From contig OX422200.1 of NCBI GenBank assembly GCA_949130485.1, positions 3,952,274 through 4,016,273 of the forward strand: a stretch of DNA of 64,000 bases, given 5' to 3'. The translations under genes were made by a program, and so were the position numbers. Of the stretch, positions 55,363 to 64,000 are shown one piece after another. The stretch is from Agelas oroides. Taxonomy: Eukaryota; Porifera; Demospongiae; Agelasida; Agelasidae. Every line of letters begins with the position of its first letter. The first letter of the stretch is position 1. Below the pieces are notes generated by a model that worked only from the letters and a program-made list of their open reading frames with translations, had not been told where the DNA came from and made no database searches.

Positions 55363-56913
55363 TACTATCTCATTCAATCCAGAAAGCTATTCTACTTTGA
55401 ACCTGGGCCTACAGAAATGGCAACTAAAATGTTGGCATTAGGTATACCAGCTCTTGCTGGAATAGTTGGAATACTAACATTAGTGCTGTACCAACATGTT
55501 CATCATACTACTACCATGGGAATTCCAGAGTTTGGAAAAGCTTTCCTATTCAGGAGCAATATTGCAGTTGCACACAATAATGCATCAAAACCCGATATGT
55601 CAAAGCATCTGGGCTATGTTTTGCCACTTGGTTATGGTGGCTATCAAGGTAGGGGGTGTGATGGAATACTGTCTGTTCAGTGCTGGGTGAAGTCCTTCGC
55701 TCTCCCCATGTTGATTGTAGAACCGATGATTCAGGGCTCTCAGTTTGTTACTAATGGCAACTTGAGACGTGAGTCAGATGTAAGAGCCTTCAGTGAGATA
55801 TTTGACATCAATAATTTTAACAAATTTACAACAGGAAAGACTGGATATGCTCAGCTTAGTACATGGGAAGATTTTCTCCAATACTCACCAAAAAATGTTA
55901 TCTATATCAGGATTCGCAAGATGGACCCTAAACACCAAGGTAGCAGCATTCAACTTGATTATGAAGCAAGTTCAAGTGATGAGTGTAGCATAAAATATTC
56001 AGAGTTGAAATTTTTGGAAAAATTCAAGTTTTGTGTTGTCAAGACCATCACATCATTTCTGAGGAAACAAACTCCTTTTACAGCAAATGAAATGAAGAGC
56101 GTTATTTTCAATACATTCAAGCCAGAGGAAGTTACCCTTGTTCTCAGTGGATGGTCACCAAGAAATATTGTGCCGAACCCAAAGCTGCCAGACCCATACA
56201 GCTGTCTACGTACCTTCTTTGGTGAAGGCCAATCACCATTTGCACCTAGTCAGTTGTTAATGGAAGCGGTTAAAAAGTATGAACATCTCTACTTAACACC
56301 ACGAACATCAGTGGCAGTGATGATTCGCTCTGAGCACTTTCTACGCTCAGTAGGAGGACTAGTCAAACAGTCTGATCTCCTCCAAACTATAGATAGACAC
56401 TTAGAGCACCTACTTACTTTGGCAAAGGAATTGAACGACAAATCTCCTGATGGTAAGGTTTTTGTTACTGCAGATGTTGGCACATATGGAAGCTTTACAT
56501 GGGGCCAAGCAGTCAACGCACTTGGAAAGAGAGATCCACATTTCTATGCCCATGTGGAAAATGCAGTCAAAAAAACAGTTGTTTCTTTTCATCATAAATT
56601 TCAATCTTTTAAACAATGGGAAGAAAGTTTTACTAATGTTACTGGTAAAACTAAAGATCAGACATTCATTGCAGCCTTACAACGTGCAATTGCTAGTAGA
56701 GCAAAGTGTCTTCTCTTGTTTGGAGGTGGGTCCTATGAACTGCTTGCGTTTCGTGATTATTTACGTAACAACCCAGATCGCTCTAAACAATGTTGGAGAT
56801 GCACTGATGTGAGAACCAACTTCAAACAGAGTTTCCTACAACAGTTCCAAGGAATGGGTCTTTTGAACATTTCCTCAACTTCAGATTTGTATAAAGGAAA
56901 TTATCAACAATGA
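55363..56913 (+). CDS. 498-residue type II membrane protein, glycosyltransferase-like (O-fucosyltransferase-like fold suspected)
   Basis: Coding runs from ATG 55417 to TGA 56911; the exon probably begins at 55363 after the acceptor CTTTTCCACAG. Residues 6-25 are a hydrophobic segment after a Lys, which suggests a Golgi/ER type II anchor with the rest lumenal. Potential N-glycosylation sites are N55, N407 and N484. The motif GYGGYQGRGCDGI (72-84) is followed by MLIVEPMIQGSQF (98-110). SVAVMIRSEHF (298-308) has the single Arg placed as in HxR-type motifs. KVFVTADVGTYGS (347-359) and LLLFGGGSYELL (432-443) follow. Together these resemble O-fucosyltransferase-like and other GT-B enzymes of invertebrates, but similarity is by eye. 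No stops or shifts interrupt it, and codon use is unlike the surrounding repeats, so it is likely a live gene. An incomplete relative of some other family cannot be excluded. Confidence 0.85.
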   Translation, partial: YYLIQSRKLFYFEPGPTEMATKMLALGIPALAGIVGILTLVLYQHVHHTTTMGIPEFGKAFLFRSNIAVAHNNASKPDMSKHLGYVLPLGYGGYQGRGCDGILSVQCWVKSFALPMLIVEPMIQGSQFVTNGNLRRESDVRAFSEIFDINNFNKFTTGKTGYAQLSTWEDFLQYSPKNVIYIRIRKMDPKHQGSSIQLDYEASSSDECSIKYSELKFLEKFKFCVVKTITSFLRKQTPFTANEMKSVIFNTFKPEEVTLVLSGWSPRNIVPNPKLPDPYSCLRTFFGEGQSPFAPSQLLMEAVKKYEHLYLTPRTSVAVMIRSEHFLRSVGGLVKQSDLLQTIDRHLEHLLTLAKELNDKSPDGKVFVTADVGTYGSFTWGQAVNALGKRDPHFYAHVENAVKKTVVSFHHKFQSFKQWEESFTNVTGKTKDQTFIAALQRAIASRAKCLLLFGGGSYELLAFRDYLRNNPDRSKQCWRCTDVRTNFKQSFLQQFQGMGLLNISSTSDLYKGNYQQ

Positions 56914-57089
56914 CCAGATACTGTGAACTGGAATATGTACTACATAGTCACAGTCTACTCTAAACTTTCATACACCCAAACTACATGTATTAGCACCTTC
57001 ATATTAGCTCCCTTACATACTTCGTAGGAATGGTACAATTATGAGATATTTTGCAGTTGTGTGCACATGCATGCATATATATCCCACCT
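56914..57089. other. 3' flank of the membrane-protein gene
   Basis: Presumed 3' untranslated sequence. I see no canonical AATAAA in the first few hundred bases. A (GCATGCATATATAT)-type AT-rich stretch lies near 57067. Confidence 0.4.
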
Positions 57090-57099
57090 AGGGAGATCT

Positions 57100-57325
57100 G
57101 ACTGCAAGATTTATGATTGCTAATATTCTTGCACGTCTGACAAGAATGTTGCTATCCTGCAAAAAATTTGGCATGCCTTGCAGGTTTCTTGCATGATACC
57201 TTTGCATCATTCTTGCACCAACATGTCTAGATTGTTAACAATCTCTGATGCAAGATTCTTGCACAAAATTGTAAAAGTTACTTGGACAAAATCGTAAAAG
57301 TCTTGCATATATTATTAAGGCAAGA
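57100..57325. repeat. Cluster of TTCTTGCA/TGCAAGA words
   Basis: Eight or more copies in both orientations, including TGCAAGATTCTTGCAC near 57240, which is itself palindromic, and repeats of AAAATYGTAAAAGT. It is the same style of short-word foldback cluster as the CAACCTTG clusters at 20.1 and 29.3 kb, but with a different word. Confidence 0.7.
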
Positions 57326-57810
57326 TTTGATGTGTACAGTATAGTCCACGATCCTAGCTGAGGTAATCGTCATGCGTGGGGAGGGCGTGTTTCACAGAGG
57401 CCTTCTTTAATTCGGATCAGCCCTTGTATCTGAGGCACTGCTACAGCACTATCTCTTGGCAGCTACCACAGAACTGTCTCTTGGAAGCTGCGGTTTTGAG
57501 CGCTTTACGTACGTCTGCATTTAAGCGTCTGTGCTGTGTTTGCCGTGCGCTAAGCGCAAACCGCCACAATTCGCGCTGCTTCAGACTGGAATAGGAGGAG
57601 GGCATGAGCCCCCCATGCCCCCCCCCTCCCTAGATCAATGATATCGATTAGTGAACTTTGATCTTTTACGCTGCGGCTCCATGAATTTTCCTTAACCTTT
57701 TTATCTGGGGGGCAAACTTATTAGCTGAAGTATAGCACATGGCCGTCCTGCAATTTATCACTGTAGGGGAGTCTGGGGCATGTTCAGATGCAGTCTGGTA
57801 CATTCTGAGG
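57326..57810. other. No gene seen
   Basis: Short frames without motifs; a C-rich tract (CCCCCCATGCCCCCCCCCTC type) at about 57610-57630. Confidence 0.4.
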
Positions 57811-58329
57811 CACACAAAGAAGTCCACAGAGGTTCTTGAGAAAAGGCTTATTGGGTGGCTCATCACTGTCATCACCGTTTGCTGCTGAACTACTGGAGGC
57901 TGGAAACCATCTCCATCGGCTATATGTGTTCAAAGGTTCATGTGTAATCGCCCAACAAGGAGCAGTAGTGAGTTACGGTACAAATATTTCACAAATGCAC
58001 ATACAAACTAGCCTCGTTCCCAGACCTCTCCCGTTTTTTGTTCTTCGGTTTGCGTTCAGCATAATACACTGAAGCGGAAGAGCGGAGAAAAACGGGGAAG
58101 GCCTATCACGTAAGTACATCTGGTGGACGCGAGGTGGACGTATGGGGGGGAGGTCCACGTTAAAAAAACCCTATAGACTTCATCATCGAGCGCTCCAACA
58201 ATAGATCAAAGTATACTCGACTTCACCAGTAAAAAAACTTGCTCTCTGGTTTATTGCTCACGAGTTTGTAGTTGGGCATCCCCCCCCCTCCCAACCCCTA
58301 TGTCCACCTCGCGTCACATCATGTGATAA

Positions 58330-58413
58330 GTGTTCCCAGGCCTTCCCCGTTTTTCGCACGTCTTCCACTTCTGTGTATGAGAACAAAAAACGGGAGGCCT
58401 GGGAACATGCAAT
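58330..58413. mobile_element. Miniature hairpin element, TAGCCTCGTTCCC family relic
   Basis: GTTCCCAGGCCTTCCCCGTT and the inverse ACGGGAGGCCTGGGAAC, with the outermost TAGCCTC bases lost on both sides. The left relic at 58012 begins TAGCCTCGTTCCCAGACC but its right end is truncated after GGGGAAGGCC. Confidence 0.65.
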
Positions 58414-58793
58414 CCTAGTCCAATTCCCGCATTTCTGCAACAGCAGAATTGTTTCGACCAATCAGCTTACAGAATGTTTCATTACGTCATGTTTCTGCAC
58501 ACTTGATACTTAACTCGCTGGCCTTCGTGCATGTGTTGGTGTTTCCACGGTGTTTCTGAATCGAAAATGATCCAGGAGGAATGCAAAGTTGCAAAATTTC
58601 TGGAGCTCGGTGCCATAGGGGGAAAATTTGTAAGGTTAACTGTTCAATGTCACAACCTCATGCAAAAGGATATTACACTGATTGTAGCTAGTCACATGCA
58701 ACTGGCTGTCAAAAGATGGTAAGGGGGCATCTGCAAACTATTTTCCCCCCATCTTTGTGACATTCACTTGCATGTGACCTTCCCTCCCCATAA

Positions 58794-58999
58794 GACTTGA
58801 TTGGTCATGCCAGCATTCTGGCATGCGGCGAAAAAGCAGTAGTTGCATTGTGACCAGAACGATCCTCTATAGAAAGGGTATTGGTTGCACCAAATAACAT
58901 CATTGTGACATTATAGGGGGGAGGGAGTAGACAGTGTAATGTTATAGTGAGCTAGTACATATAAACATTTATACTAGAGAACGATGATTACACAAGACG
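58794..58999 (+). mobile_element. 206-bp repeated element, copy 1
   Basis: From GACTTGATTGGTCATGCC to GATTACACAAGACG. A short internal hairpin, CATGCCAGCATTCTGGCATG, follows the start. Copy 2 is 60432-60637 and differs by only a few bases. No open frame, no clear inverted ends. In copy 1 it occupies the exact centre of foldback A. Confidence 0.85.
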
Positions 59000-59222
59000 T
59001 TATGGGGAGGGAAGGTCACATGCAAGTGAATGTCACAAAGATGGGGGAAAATAGTTTGCAGATGCCCCCTTACCATCTTTTGACAGCCAGTTGCATGTGA
59101 CTAGCTACAATCAGTGTAATATCCTTTTGCATGAGGCCAGTAGTTCAGCACCAAACGGTGATGACAGTGATGAGCCACCCAATAAGCCTTTTCTCAAGAA
59201 CCTCTGTGGACTTCTCTGTGTG

Positions 59223-59408
59223 TGTGCTACAGATAAGGCTTAAAGAAGGGTCCAAAATGGTCCCAGAAGCAATCTCAGAGCATCAAATTTGAAAAAAGTT
59301 TCCCGAAGGAAGCCGGACCAATTCAATTTTGCTTCCGCTGGGCCTGTGTAGTGAGTTAATTTACATACCTAGAAGCTCTTGAACTGGAACAGCTGTGAAT
59401 GCAAACAT
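59223..59408. other. Spacer between two foldbacks
   Basis: No gene seen. It contains AGAAGGGTCCAAAATGGTCC and a Lys/Pro-type frame with no motif. Confidence 0.35.
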
Positions 59409-60431
59409 TAAAAACCATAAGACAACAAAAGGAGTATACACTGCCAACAGCATTGTCTCCTAGTGTTGTACATCACTAATTATAAGCATAACTAACTGTA
59501 GTTGGTAGACCATCTAAAGGATGAAGTGTAGTCTACTGTACCCAACTAGTTATTCAAGCTACACCCTTCAAAAAGAGAAGGCTCTGGTAATGCCCATGTA
59601 CAATATGGTTAGGTAATAACAATGAAACAGCTGCTAAATATGACAATGGGTGCACATGTAATCTACAGAGGGACCTGATCTAGTTTTGTGTAGCCAGACT
59701 TCCCCAGCAAGAGTCTGGCTATGTGACACTACTCAGGTGAATTAAGGACTGGGACCAGAGTTAGCAGAGCTAAATTTGTGCAATATTTGGAGTGACATAT
59801 ATTACTGTCAAAGTTGTTGCAAGAGTGGAAACTGTTTTGGTATATCACCACACCTCTTCTCTATTATGTGGTAAAATTTTGACCACGCCCACCTTCTTAT
59901 TGCTGGAATATGGCTTCCTCACCGATCCACGTCTGGAAGTAAACAATGCAAAAGGTGGTGATTTAAACCACAATTGTTTTAAACTATACCACGTTTTTCC
60001 AAAACTAGGTAAGCCTAAGTAACATGTCATAGTTTTGGAAGTCATTTTGTACCACTGCTTCTGAGCTATGAGCAAAAATGCTGTTCATCGTGGTGTGCAT
60101 TAATTAGAATTACGCGTTTTTCTCCGAGGCGGTAGCGTCAAATCATTTCCAAAACTATGACAGATTAGGTCACCATGAGGTCTTTTCTGCGTGCAAGTAC
60201 GAAAGCCATTGCTCGTCTGTACATTCACCGCCTTTTAGCAAACGTGTCTAGCGACCCAATTCCGAAAAAAATAGATCACGTGATCCCAAAAGGGGGCGGG
60301 GCCATATTAGGGCCGGGAGATTTAAATAATCTGTAGATCAAATAACCCATCTGGGGAATTGAAGTGGATTTATTCTTAAAACTCCATCTTCGCAGACCAA
60401 GTCCTGACCCAGTCCTTAACACACCTGAGTA

Positions 60432-60637
60432 GACTTGATTGGTCATGCCAGCATTCTGGCATGTGGCGAAAAAGCAGTAGTTGCATTGTGACCAGAACGA
60501 TCCTCTATAGAAAGGGTATTGGTTGCACCAAATAACATCATTGTGACATTATAGGGGGGAGGGAGTAGACAGTGTAATGTTATAGTGAGCTAGTACATAT
60601 AAACATTTATACTAGCGAACGATGATTACACAAGACG
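60432..60637 (+). mobile_element. 206-bp repeated element, copy 2
   Basis: Inserted in the right arm of foldback B. The empty site in the left arm reads as CCTGAGTAGTGTCAC when inverted. After insertion the flanks are CCTGAGTAG and GTGTCACG, leaving at most one or a few duplicated bases, so the insertion mechanism is unclear. Confidence 0.85.
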
Positions 60638-60901
60638 TTGTGTCACGTAGCCAGACTCTTGCTGGAGAAGTCTGGCTACACAAAACTAGATCAGGTCCCT
60701 CTGTAGATTACATGTGCATCCATTGTCATATTTAGCAGCTGTTTCATTGTTATTACCTAACCATATTGTACATGGGCATTACCAGAGCCTTCTCTTTTTG
60801 AAGGGTGTAGCTTGAATAACTAGTTGGGTACAGTAGACTACACTTCATCCTTTAGATGATCTACCAACTACAGTTAGTTATGCTTATAATTAGTGATGTA
60901 C

Positions 60902-61578
60902 CAGTGGCGGATTTAGGGGGGGTAAGGGGGGTGCAAATGCACCCCCCTTTGGCGGCTAGTAATGTATTTTGCGTACATAACTGCACGAGTCCATCAAATG
61001 ATTATGCAGCAGTGGCATGCAGCAACAACAACCAGGCACAGTTACACACTCACGTATCAGTTCCTTACTGATCTCCAGACGTTTGACTAGGCCTAGAGTT
61101 GCTTCCAGATATTCAGTTCGGCCCGAGGGGTCCGCCACGGCGCGCCTCTGCGTACGAGATTTCGAAATCCACTGGATTTCATGTGGATTTCGGATTTCAG
61201 AGTGGATTTCTGGATTTCACAGTGGATCTGGATTTCAGTTTGGATTTCTGCCGATAGGTTTCTTCTTGTATGTTCTTGGATATTTTAGTTACCGGTATAG
61301 TTCCCAGCTTAGCAAAAAATTTTAGTTAGTTGTAGTTTTGGTTAACTAAATTTTAAAAAGGCCATACTAAAATGTATTTAGTTATAGTTAACTAAAACAA
61401 CACTGTCGACAGTGTACGAGATTTCTTTTGTGACGGACAGCTCGGTTCGGCCTTCCAGCTATATTTTGTACGAATGCGTTCACGTGACCGAAAGTGGGCG
61501 TGGCAACCCAAAAATTTCCGGCGCGCTTCGCGCGCAGGTTACTGAACCCCCCTTTCTAAATTTCTAGATCCGCCACTG
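60902..61578. mobile_element. CAGTGGCGGAT-type non-autonomous element, 677 bp, with proven insertion site
   Basis: Ends CAGTGGCGGATTTAG and CTAGATCCGCCACTG. Perfect 5-bp flanks TGTAC at 60897-60901 and 61579-61583. The left arm of foldback B holds the unfilled site with a single TGTAC (as GTACA near 59470). Sequence inside is close to 42412-43059. The 5-bp duplication differs from the 8 bp usual for hAT elements despite the CAGTGG end. Confidence 0.95.
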
Positions 61579-61640
61579 TGTACAACACTAGGAGACAATG
61601 CTGTTGGCAGTTTATACTCCTTTTGTTGTCTTATGGTTTT

Positions 61641-62365
61641 TAACGTGGCGGGGGAAGTCACTCGGCGGAGGTTACGAAAACATAAACCTGGGTTACAGTC
61701 AGGACCAGTGTTGCTCCTAGTTTCAGGGTTAGGGTTTGGTTTAGGGCAATCTTGCGTTGCCTAATTTTAAAAATGGGTTTTAGTAGCTTATTAATATATT
61801 CATGAGCCAAAATTGCCACTCGATGGATGCGTCTACATGCTCACTGTAGGTAGCGTCCTAACCACCAATGTATCTCAAATCATTCTGTGCCAGCTTTTGT
61901 TCAGAGCTACTCCCAAAGTCAGGCTAGACTCATGTTTGTCACTACTCCTGGAATGGACAACTTTGACTGCACCAAAATGAATGCACATTTCAAAAAATTC
62001 ACAGCTTGTCTACGGGAGGGGCTCATTCACGAGTGCAAGCAAGCATTACTAGCCCCACCTCTCCCCCTTATGTCGCTAAACAACTCACGGTTCTGTTCCA
62101 CACACAAACACCGTTCAGCTTTCCTGTCAATGGCAACGTAGTACTAACGACATATTGCGCATTCTAGTTAAAGCCCAGCCCAGCACTCGAAGCACCGGGC
62201 CACGATCACCTACTAGGCTTGGCATACGATCGCAAGACCTGGGCCTGCCCAATGAGTACAGTCTTGGCCACTGTGGCCTTTCTGCTGCTTCTAGACACAA
62301 ACTTGCTTTCACAAGCAGGCACTTCACACTACTCACAGCTACTGACACTACAGCACTCTACTAAA
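61641..62365. repeat. Direct repeat unit, copy 1
   Basis: From TAACGTGGCGGGGGAAGTCA onward it matches 63356-64000 at a 1,715-bp offset, almost base for base. It contains CAGGGTTAGGGTTTGGTTTA near the start. On the reverse strand, 61866-61815 resembles a tRNA-derived SINE head. The open frames (84 and 75 codons) have no motif. The far end in copy 2 is beyond the window. Confidence 0.9.
61815..61868 (-). repeat. tRNA-like (SINE head) sequence, tentative
   Basis: On the reverse strand: GGTGGTTAGGACGC resembles a D-arm/A box. Next is a perfect 5-bp stem CTACA/TGTAG around a 7-base loop GTGAGCA with T at the position of U33. Then ACGCATCCATCGAGTGG resembles a B box/T-arm, with a weak stem. The same text is at 63530-63582. 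No acceptor stem pairs, so it is not a tRNA gene. Confidence 0.35.
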
Positions 62366-62367
62366 CT

Positions 62368-62369
<2 letters not shown>

Positions 62370-62400
<31 letters not shown>
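62370..62400 (+). repeat. (T)31 homopolymer
   Basis: Uninterrupted T run next to the end of the visible direct-repeat match. It could be the poly(A) tail of a reverse-oriented retroposon. Confidence 0.98.
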
Positions 62401-62401
<1 letters not shown>

Positions 62402-63250
62402 TTAAGTCGATCTAAGCTTATCTTCAAAGTTCCGACCACCACATGAGGGGTTCCGCCAGGCCACATCTTAACTAACTTAATTATAAACTGATTATTGGAT
62501 GTCAATGCCGACAGGAAATGGGGAAAATCCCCAATTTTACGGACAGTGAACGGATGAAGGTTCCCAAAACGGACTGTGCGCTAAAAGTTTACAAAGACAA
62601 AGAATTCTATCAGCTTGGATTCCAGGTTTGTTGACCTTGAAAACACAGGGTTCCCTGCCACCTTAAGATGCCGAACATAACTGAACCAAGAATATTCCAC
62701 GTTACATTTGTCAAGTCAACCCTATCCAATGCTACCACAGAACAAACATGACACCACTAATCATATTCTTGAGGACCAATGAATGGAATGTTGCCTAGGG
62801 GTGCCAAACAGAGCTAGCTAAATTCAACTTATTAATTGCATGAGGGGAGGGATTGCCTGACTTCCAGCCGGAATTACATGCCTTTAATGAGATTCATTGA
62901 TCTCAATTTGGACATTAACAACATTCACAAGTATCCAAGGAAGGTTATTTGGATTCATAGCCCGGTTCTGTTCGGGTTTGAGTCCATGAAAGGCTTAGGG
63001 CATACTCATAAATATTCAACATCATTTACCCATTCCTTTCAACCCCAAGCCAAGCTGCCAATGCTTCAACAGAAGGTCAATAATGAGGTTCATGAGAGTC
63101 AACATACTCTAAGCCTCCCATTGGACAGCTGACTGAACCCAGGGTTGTTCATGGCTAATGCTGAGGTCTAGTTAAAGCCAACTCATTAATATTCATAAGG
63201 TGGACAGAAACACTCCAGGTTTTAGAGCTCGCTCGGGCTTTAATTAGATT
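62401..63250. other. No gene seen
   Basis: Unique-looking sequence between the two direct-repeat copies. A 98-codon forward frame (62836-63132) has no recognised motif. Confidence 0.4.
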
Positions 63251-63254
63251 CATA

Positions 63255-63355
63255 GGCTCAATTAGGGTTAGGGAGATTAGGGTTAATGAAATTAGGGTTA
63301 GGGATTTTAGGGTTAAGGCTAACTAGGGTTAGGGCTAGGGCTAGACTTAGGGTCT
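63255..63355 (+). repeat. Degenerate telomere-like TTAGGG tract
   Basis: About ten TTAGGG or GGGTTAG/GGGCTAG words within 100 bases (for example ATTAGGGTTAGGGAGATTAG, then TTAGGGTTAATGAAATTAG). Not a pure array, so more likely interstitial or repeat-borne than a chromosome end. Confidence 0.75.
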
Positions 63356-64000
63356 TAACGTGGCGGGGGAAGTCACTCGGCGGAGGTTACGAAAACATAA
63401 ACCTGGGTTACAGTCTGGACCAGTGTTGCTCCTAGTTTCAGGGTTAGGGTTTGGTTTAGGGCAATCTTGCGTTGCCTAATTTTATAAATGGGTTTTAGTA
63501 GCTTATTAATATATTCATGAGCCAAAATTGCCACTCGATGGATGCGTCTACATGCTCACTGTAGGTAGCGTCCTAACCACCAATGTATCTCAAATCATTC
63601 TGTGCCAGCTTTTGTTCAGAGCTACTCCCAAAGTCAGGCTAGACTCATGTTTGTCACTACTCCTGGAATGGACATCTTTGACTGCACCAAAATGAATGCA
63701 CATTTCAAGAAATTCACAGCTTGTCTACGGGAGGGGCTCATTCACGAGTGCAAGCAAGCATTACTAGCCCCACCTCTCCCCTTATGTCGCTAAACAGCTC
63801 ACGGTTCTGTTCCACACACAAACACCGTTCAGCTTTCCTGTCAATGGCAACGTAGTACAAACGACATATTGCGCATTCTAGTTAAAGCCCAGCCCAGCAC
63901 TCGAAGCACTTGGCCACGATCACCTACTAGGCTTGGCATACGATCGCAAGACTTGGGCCTGCCCAATGAGTACAGTCTTGGCCACTATGGCCTTTCTGCT
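63356..64000. repeat. Direct repeat unit, copy 2, cut by window end
   Basis: Very similar to 61641-62285, with rare substitutions and a one-base indel. The sequence is still matching at the final base of the window. Confidence 0.92.

Larger units (their letters stand above)
57811..59222. repeat. Foldback A: inverted arms with an insertion in the left arm
   Basis: The right arm is continuous, 59000-59222. Its left partner is split: 57811-57896 (AGAAGTCCACAGAGGTTCTT to CTGAACTACTGG) and 58656-58793 (CCTCATGCAAAAGGATATTA to CTCCCCATAA). The 759 bp between (57897-58655) is thus extra, and includes two TAGCCTC-type relics (58012-58105 and 58330-58413). The centre (58794-58999) is a 206-bp repeat also found at 60432-60637. 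Confidence 0.85.
59409..61643. repeat. Foldback B: 350-bp arms, right arm carrying two insertions
   Basis: The left arm (59409-59757) is uninterrupted. The right arm is its reverse complement in three pieces: 60404-60431, 60638-60901 and 61584-61643. The gaps are exactly the 206-bp repeat (60432-60637) and the CAGTGGCGGAT-type element (60902-61578, plus its 5-bp duplication). The arms are very similar. The spacer (59758-60403) has short frames and no recognised domain. Confidence 0.93.

Noticed and set aside
61815-61868. Functional tRNA gene
   Set aside because: An anticodon-like stem and box-like words are present, but no acceptor stem pairs and the T-arm is weak, so only a SINE-like origin is considered.
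63255-63355. True chromosome end
   Set aside because: The TTAGGG words are degenerate and mixed with other text, and normal sequence continues on both sides.

Overview
The window looks like repeat-rich nuclear DNA from an invertebrate animal. Evidence is an animal-style single-copy gene with an intron acceptor upstream, several classes of eukaryotic transposon, degenerate TTAGGG arrays, and no operons or ribosome binding sites. A sponge (demosponge) is my best guess from the style of the mobile elements and gene fragments, but I could not test it.

Layout. 0-6 kb: short miniature elements, a minisatellite (3.09-3.38 kb) and a dispersed repeat with a palindromic core (4.6-5.0 kb). 6.18-10.53 kb: a 5'-truncated, multiply broken Ty3-type LTR retrotransposon that keeps one 183-bp LTR. 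10.54-16.17 kb: a satellite of about 31 monomers of about 181 bp that directly abuts the LTR; its core has a 5-monomer, 905-bp higher-order repeat. 16-30 kb: LINE, Tigger-like and hAT fragments, many foldback miniature elements (several with 9-bp target duplications, Mutator-like), one candidate small coding exon (20.56-20.82 kb). 30-36.6 kb: long inverted-repeat structures, one holding a CXXC zinc-finger fragment. 36.7-48.4 kb: a nested block built from at least three dispersed repeat families, marked by GGGGCGAGCGTGAGCGAGC-type words, with a Helitron-type repeat-protein pseudogene, a HIRAN-like fragment and a broken unknown gene. 48.6-54 kb: a long-TIR element and a pogo/Tigger transposase pseudogene whose catalytic core has been inverted in place. 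55.4-56.9 kb: the one convincing intact host gene, a 498-residue probable type II membrane protein with glycosyltransferase-like motifs. 57-64 kb: two large foldbacks carrying datable nested insertions, then a direct repeat of more than 640 bp flanking degenerate TTAGGG DNA.

No gene cluster or pathway is visible. The content is mostly dead mobile elements. The most informative observations are structural: the higher-order satellite, the in-place inversion inside the pogo transposase, the foldback with its own empty site preserved in the opposite arm, and the shared 9-bp duplications that place two miniature families with Mutator-like elements. Boundaries and identities were judged by eye.
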